NCBI GenBank assembly: GCA_020342025.1
Contig: CP070840.1
Span: 3,207,173-3,215,260, forward strand
Origin: Deltaproteobacteria bacterium
GTDB taxonomy: Bacteria > Desulfobacterota > DSM-4660 > Desulfatiglandales > HGW-15
Length of the DNA stretch: 8,088 nucleotides
Direction: 5' to 3'
Shown: piece after piece, positions 6,303-8,088 of the stretch
Layout: the number at the start of each line of letters is the position of its first letter
Position numbering within the stretch: position 1 is the first letter of the stretch
The notes under the pieces: generated by a model
The model's database searches: none
What the model was told of the DNA's origin: nothing
What the model saw: only the letters and a program-made list of their open reading frames with translations
Translations under genes and position numbers: made by a program

Positions 6303-7154
6303 ATGGATAATGGTTCAAGTCTGACGAAATTCACGGGTGCCTCTCAATATGTGCTGGATGATGAACTGGCCAAAATCGTCAATGTTACCATGGCCTTGGA
6401 GATGCCGCTCTTGCTCAAAGGAGAGCCGGGCACGGGAAAGACCATGCTGGCCCATGCCATTGCAGAGGCTCTCGATATGAGACTGATCGTCCTGAATGTC
6501 AAATCAAGCATGAAACTGGTGGAGGCCCTTTACCAGTATGACACGCTAACCCGTCTAAATGACAGCCGTTTCGGGGATTCTGAAAGGGATGTGAGCAACA
6601 TTGAGGACTACATAAAGATGGGAAAGATCGGGCAATCCTTTGTTTCAGATGAAAGGGTCGTCCTGCTCATCGACGAAATTGATAAGGCGGATACGGATTT
6701 CCAGGATGATATGCTGGACGTCCTGGATCAGATGGAATTTGATATTATTGAGATCGACAAAACCATCAAAGCGATGTACCGACCGGTTATTGTTATCACT
6801 TCTAACGCGAAGAAGGATCTCTCCGATCCCTTTTTGGGCCGCTGCAACTTCCACCACATCGCGTTCCCCGAGCCTGACATGATGCGAAGGATCATCCAGG
6901 TCCATTTCCCTAAAATCAGCAGTGAGCTCCTCCAAAATGCCGTGAAGACCTTTTATCGTTTGAGAGAGATCAGAAACGTTGAGAAAAAGCCTGCCACGAG
7001 GGAGCTCCTCAACTGGATCAGGGCCTTGAAAGCAGACCCTGACTTCCAGGTCAAGGACCTGATCAGGGGGGATGTGCCTTATCTGGGCGTCCTCTTTAAA
7101 AAAAGCGCCGATTACGTGGTCGCCCAGAACGCAGCAAGCCGATTCAGGATATGA
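6303..7154 (+). CDS. MoxR-type AAA+ ATPase
   Basis: A 283-residue cytosolic ATPase of the MoxR group (AAA_5, COG0714), close in size and layout to CoxD-type proteins that pair with CoxE-like VWA proteins. Walker A is GEPGTGKT at 40-47. Walker B is LLIDEIDKAD at 121-130. Sensor 1 is N168 in VIVITSNAKK. The arginine finger is R180 in FLGRC, and the sensor 2 arginine is probably R233 in ATRELLNW. The stretch YQYDTLTRLND (77-87) and the 101-110 region (EDYIKMGKIG) are typical of the VWA-partnered subgroup. MoxR/VWA pairs act as chaperones for assembly or metal insertion into enzymes. The partner gene follows 102 bases downstream on the same strand. The client enzyme is not in the window. In relatives the finger region usually reads RRC, here GRC. 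Confidence 0.93.
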   Translation: MDNGSSLTKFTGASQYVLDDELAKIVNVTMALEMPLLLKGEPGTGKTMLAHAIAEALDMRLIVLNVKSSMKLVEALYQYDTLTRLNDSRFGDSERDVSNIEDYIKMGKIGQSFVSDERVVLLIDEIDKADTDFQDDMLDVLDQMEFDIIEIDKTIKAMYRPVIVITSNAKKDLSDPFLGRCNFHHIAFPEPDMMRRIIQVHFPKISSELLQNAVKTFYRLREIRNVEKKPATRELLNWIRALKADPDFQVKDLIRGDVPYLGVLFKKSADYVVAQNAASRFRI

Positions 7155-7166
7155 TTATGGCCGTTG

Positions 7167-7196
7167 GCCCGTTCGCCGTTTGACTTGAAAACGGGC
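7167..7196 (+). other. Intercistronic hairpin 1
   Basis: GCCCGTT (7167-7173) pairs with AACGGGC (7190-7196), a 7-base stem. A second sequence CCGTTT inside the loop (7176-7181) could compete for the same downstream arm, allowing two alternative folds. There is no T-run after it, so it is not a standard intrinsic terminator. It could stabilise the mRNA or tune expression of the downstream gene. Confidence 0.4.
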
Positions 7197-7213
7197 AGAT
7201 GGGGTGATTGATG

Positions 7214-7228
7214 TCCGCTTGAGGCGGA
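7214..7228 (+). other. Intercistronic hairpin 2
   Basis: TCCGC (7214-7218) and GCGGA (7224-7228) form a 5-base stem with loop TTGAG. It sits immediately before the second copy of the 14-base repeat and 28 bases before the VWA start codon. Confidence 0.35.
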
Positions 7229-7230
7229 TG

Positions 7231-7244
7231 GCTTTAGAAACGAG
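7231..7244 (+). repeat. Copy 2 of the 14-base direct repeat (GCTTTAGAAACGAG), upstream of the VWA gene
   Basis: Identical to 4771-4784 and in the same orientation. Here it ends 12 bases before the VWA start codon, and its final GAG plus CGGA is the only Shine-Dalgarno-like sequence available to that gene. That makes a purely translational role possible for this copy, but not for the copy before htpX, which is upstream of the promoter. Confidence 0.45.
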
Positions 7245-7256
7245 CGGAATATAGAT

Positions 7257-8088
7257 ATGTTCATAGACTTTTTCTACACATTAAAAAGGGTGGGCATTCC
7301 TGTTTCACCCACCTCCTTTCTCCGGCTGCAGAAGGCCCTTGGCCTGGGTGTCATCAGCTCCCTGAATGACTTTTACACGGCGGCCCGTTCCATTCTGGTT
7401 AAGAGCGAGAGGTATTTCGACCTCTACGATCAGGCATTTGCCCATTATTTTGAGGGGGCCGAATTGGCTGAACCGGATGAATTTGTCCTCACAGACGTGG
7501 CCCGTGCCATGCTGGAAGAGTGGCTGAAAGATCCAGAAGGTCTGGCTGAAGCCCTCGGCGTGGATGAGGAAGAGCTTTCCAAACTGAGTCCCGAAGAACT
7601 CATGCAGTACTTCCTGGAGCGGCTAAAAGAACAGACCGAGGCGCACCATGGTGGGAGCAAGTGGATCGGCACAGGGGGTACATCCCCTGTGGGACATTCC
7701 GGTTTTCATCCGGGCGGAATGCGGGTGGGAGGCGTTTCCAGGAACAAGTCGGCGGTCAAAGTGGCTATGGACAGGAGGTATAAAGATTACTCCCAAGAAG
7801 GTCCTTTGACCCAGTCCCAGATTGGTGAGGCCTTGAAGAGGCTGAGAAACATGGTGCCTGTGGGCCCTAAAGACCAGGTCAATATTTCCGAGACCATCTA
7901 CCAGACCATGAAAAATGCGGGCGAAATAGAGATTGTGTTTGATCGGAGCCTCAAGGATCGATTAAAGGTGCTCTTGGCCATCGACAATGGAGGATGGTCC
8001 ATGGATCCTTATATTGAGATGGTTCAAGTCCTCTTTAACTATGCCAGAGCCCAGTTCAAGGAACTCAAGACCTTTTTCTTTCACAATA
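7257..8088 (+). CDS. CoxE-like VWA-domain protein, partner of the MoxR ATPase (3' end cut by window edge)
   Basis: 277 codons are open to the right edge. The N-terminal helical region (1-125) begins FIDFFYTLKRVGIPVSPTSF, typical of CoxE-like (COG3825-type) proteins. A glycine-rich signature WIGTGGTSPVGHSGFHPGG lies at 136-154. The VWA domain starts near 235, with its metal-binding (MIDAS) loop at 243-249 reading DNGGWSM. The strand ending FFFHN at the edge is the next VWA strand. Roughly the C-terminal third is missing if the protein is about 400 residues, as in CoxE. The start ATG is the only possible one, because an in-frame TGA lies at 7209-7211 and no other start codon comes between. Its ribosome binding site is weak (GAGCGGA, about ten bases off), so it may depend on coupling or leader structure. 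It probably acts with the ATPase as an adaptor or metal-binding partner. Confidence 0.88.
   Translation, partial: MFIDFFYTLKRVGIPVSPTSFLRLQKALGLGVISSLNDFYTAARSILVKSERYFDLYDQAFAHYFEGAELAEPDEFVLTDVARAMLEEWLKDPEGLAEALGVDEEELSKLSPEELMQYFLERLKEQTEAHHGGSKWIGTGGTSPVGHSGFHPGGMRVGGVSRNKSAVKVAMDRRYKDYSQEGPLTQSQIGEALKRLRNMVPVGPKDQVNISETIYQTMKNAGEIEIVFDRSLKDRLKVLLAIDNGGWSMDPYIEMVQVLFNYARAQFKELKTFFFHN

Noticed and set aside
7257..8088. Carbon monoxide dehydrogenase accessory role (true coxD/coxE)
   Set aside because: No coxSML or other molybdenum hydroxylase gene is visible, and CoxE-like VWA proteins occur in many unrelated contexts.

Overview
The window reads like a chromosome fragment from an anaerobic bacterium, most likely a Desulfobacterota (deltaproteobacterial) or similar sulfate-reducing or syntrophic lineage. 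This is an inference from gene content: a 2-oxoacid:acceptor oxidoreductase packed with two flavoprotein electron-transfer genes, and a MoxR ATPase/VWA pair. No ribosomal or taxonomic marker is present. No tRNA, rRNA, CRISPR array, insertion sequence or phage gene was seen.

Left half, minus strand (1-4563): three tightly coupled genes, transcribed right to left. They are (i) a GltD/NfnB-like NAD(P)H-FAD-iron-sulfur oxidoreductase with a C-terminal ferredoxin domain, (ii) a smaller NirB/rubredoxin-reductase-like FAD protein and (iii) a fused gamma-alpha subunit of a 2-oxoacid:acceptor oxidoreductase, cut by the left edge. Junctions are a 4-base ATGA overlap and a 1-base gap, so they should be one translationally coupled operon. 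The TPP-binding beta subunit is expected just beyond base 1. The 2-oxoacid subunit has no ferredoxin domain, so the GltD-like protein probably carries electrons between the 2-oxoacid site and NAD(P)(H).

Centre (4564-4855): a divergent intergenic region with a long imperfect palindrome resembling an interspersed repeat, a 14-base element repeated later in the window, and a good sigma70-type promoter for htpX. htpX (4856-5776) encodes a complete membrane M48 zinc protease.

Right half, plus strand (5777-8088): a gene-poor 526-base stretch holds a 99-codon stop-free, protein-like frame with no credible start, perhaps a gene remnant. It also holds a strong sigma70-type promoter and a roughly 100-base leader. 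Then come a MoxR-type AAA+ ATPase (6303-7154) and its usual partner, a CoxE-like VWA protein (7257 to the right edge, partial). Such pairs act as chaperone or metal-insertion/assembly systems; the client is not visible here.

The points most worth a second look are the composition of the redox operon, including its altered iron-sulfur and nucleotide-binding motifs, the non-canonical MIDAS motif of the VWA protein, the possible gene remnant, and the repeated 14-base element.
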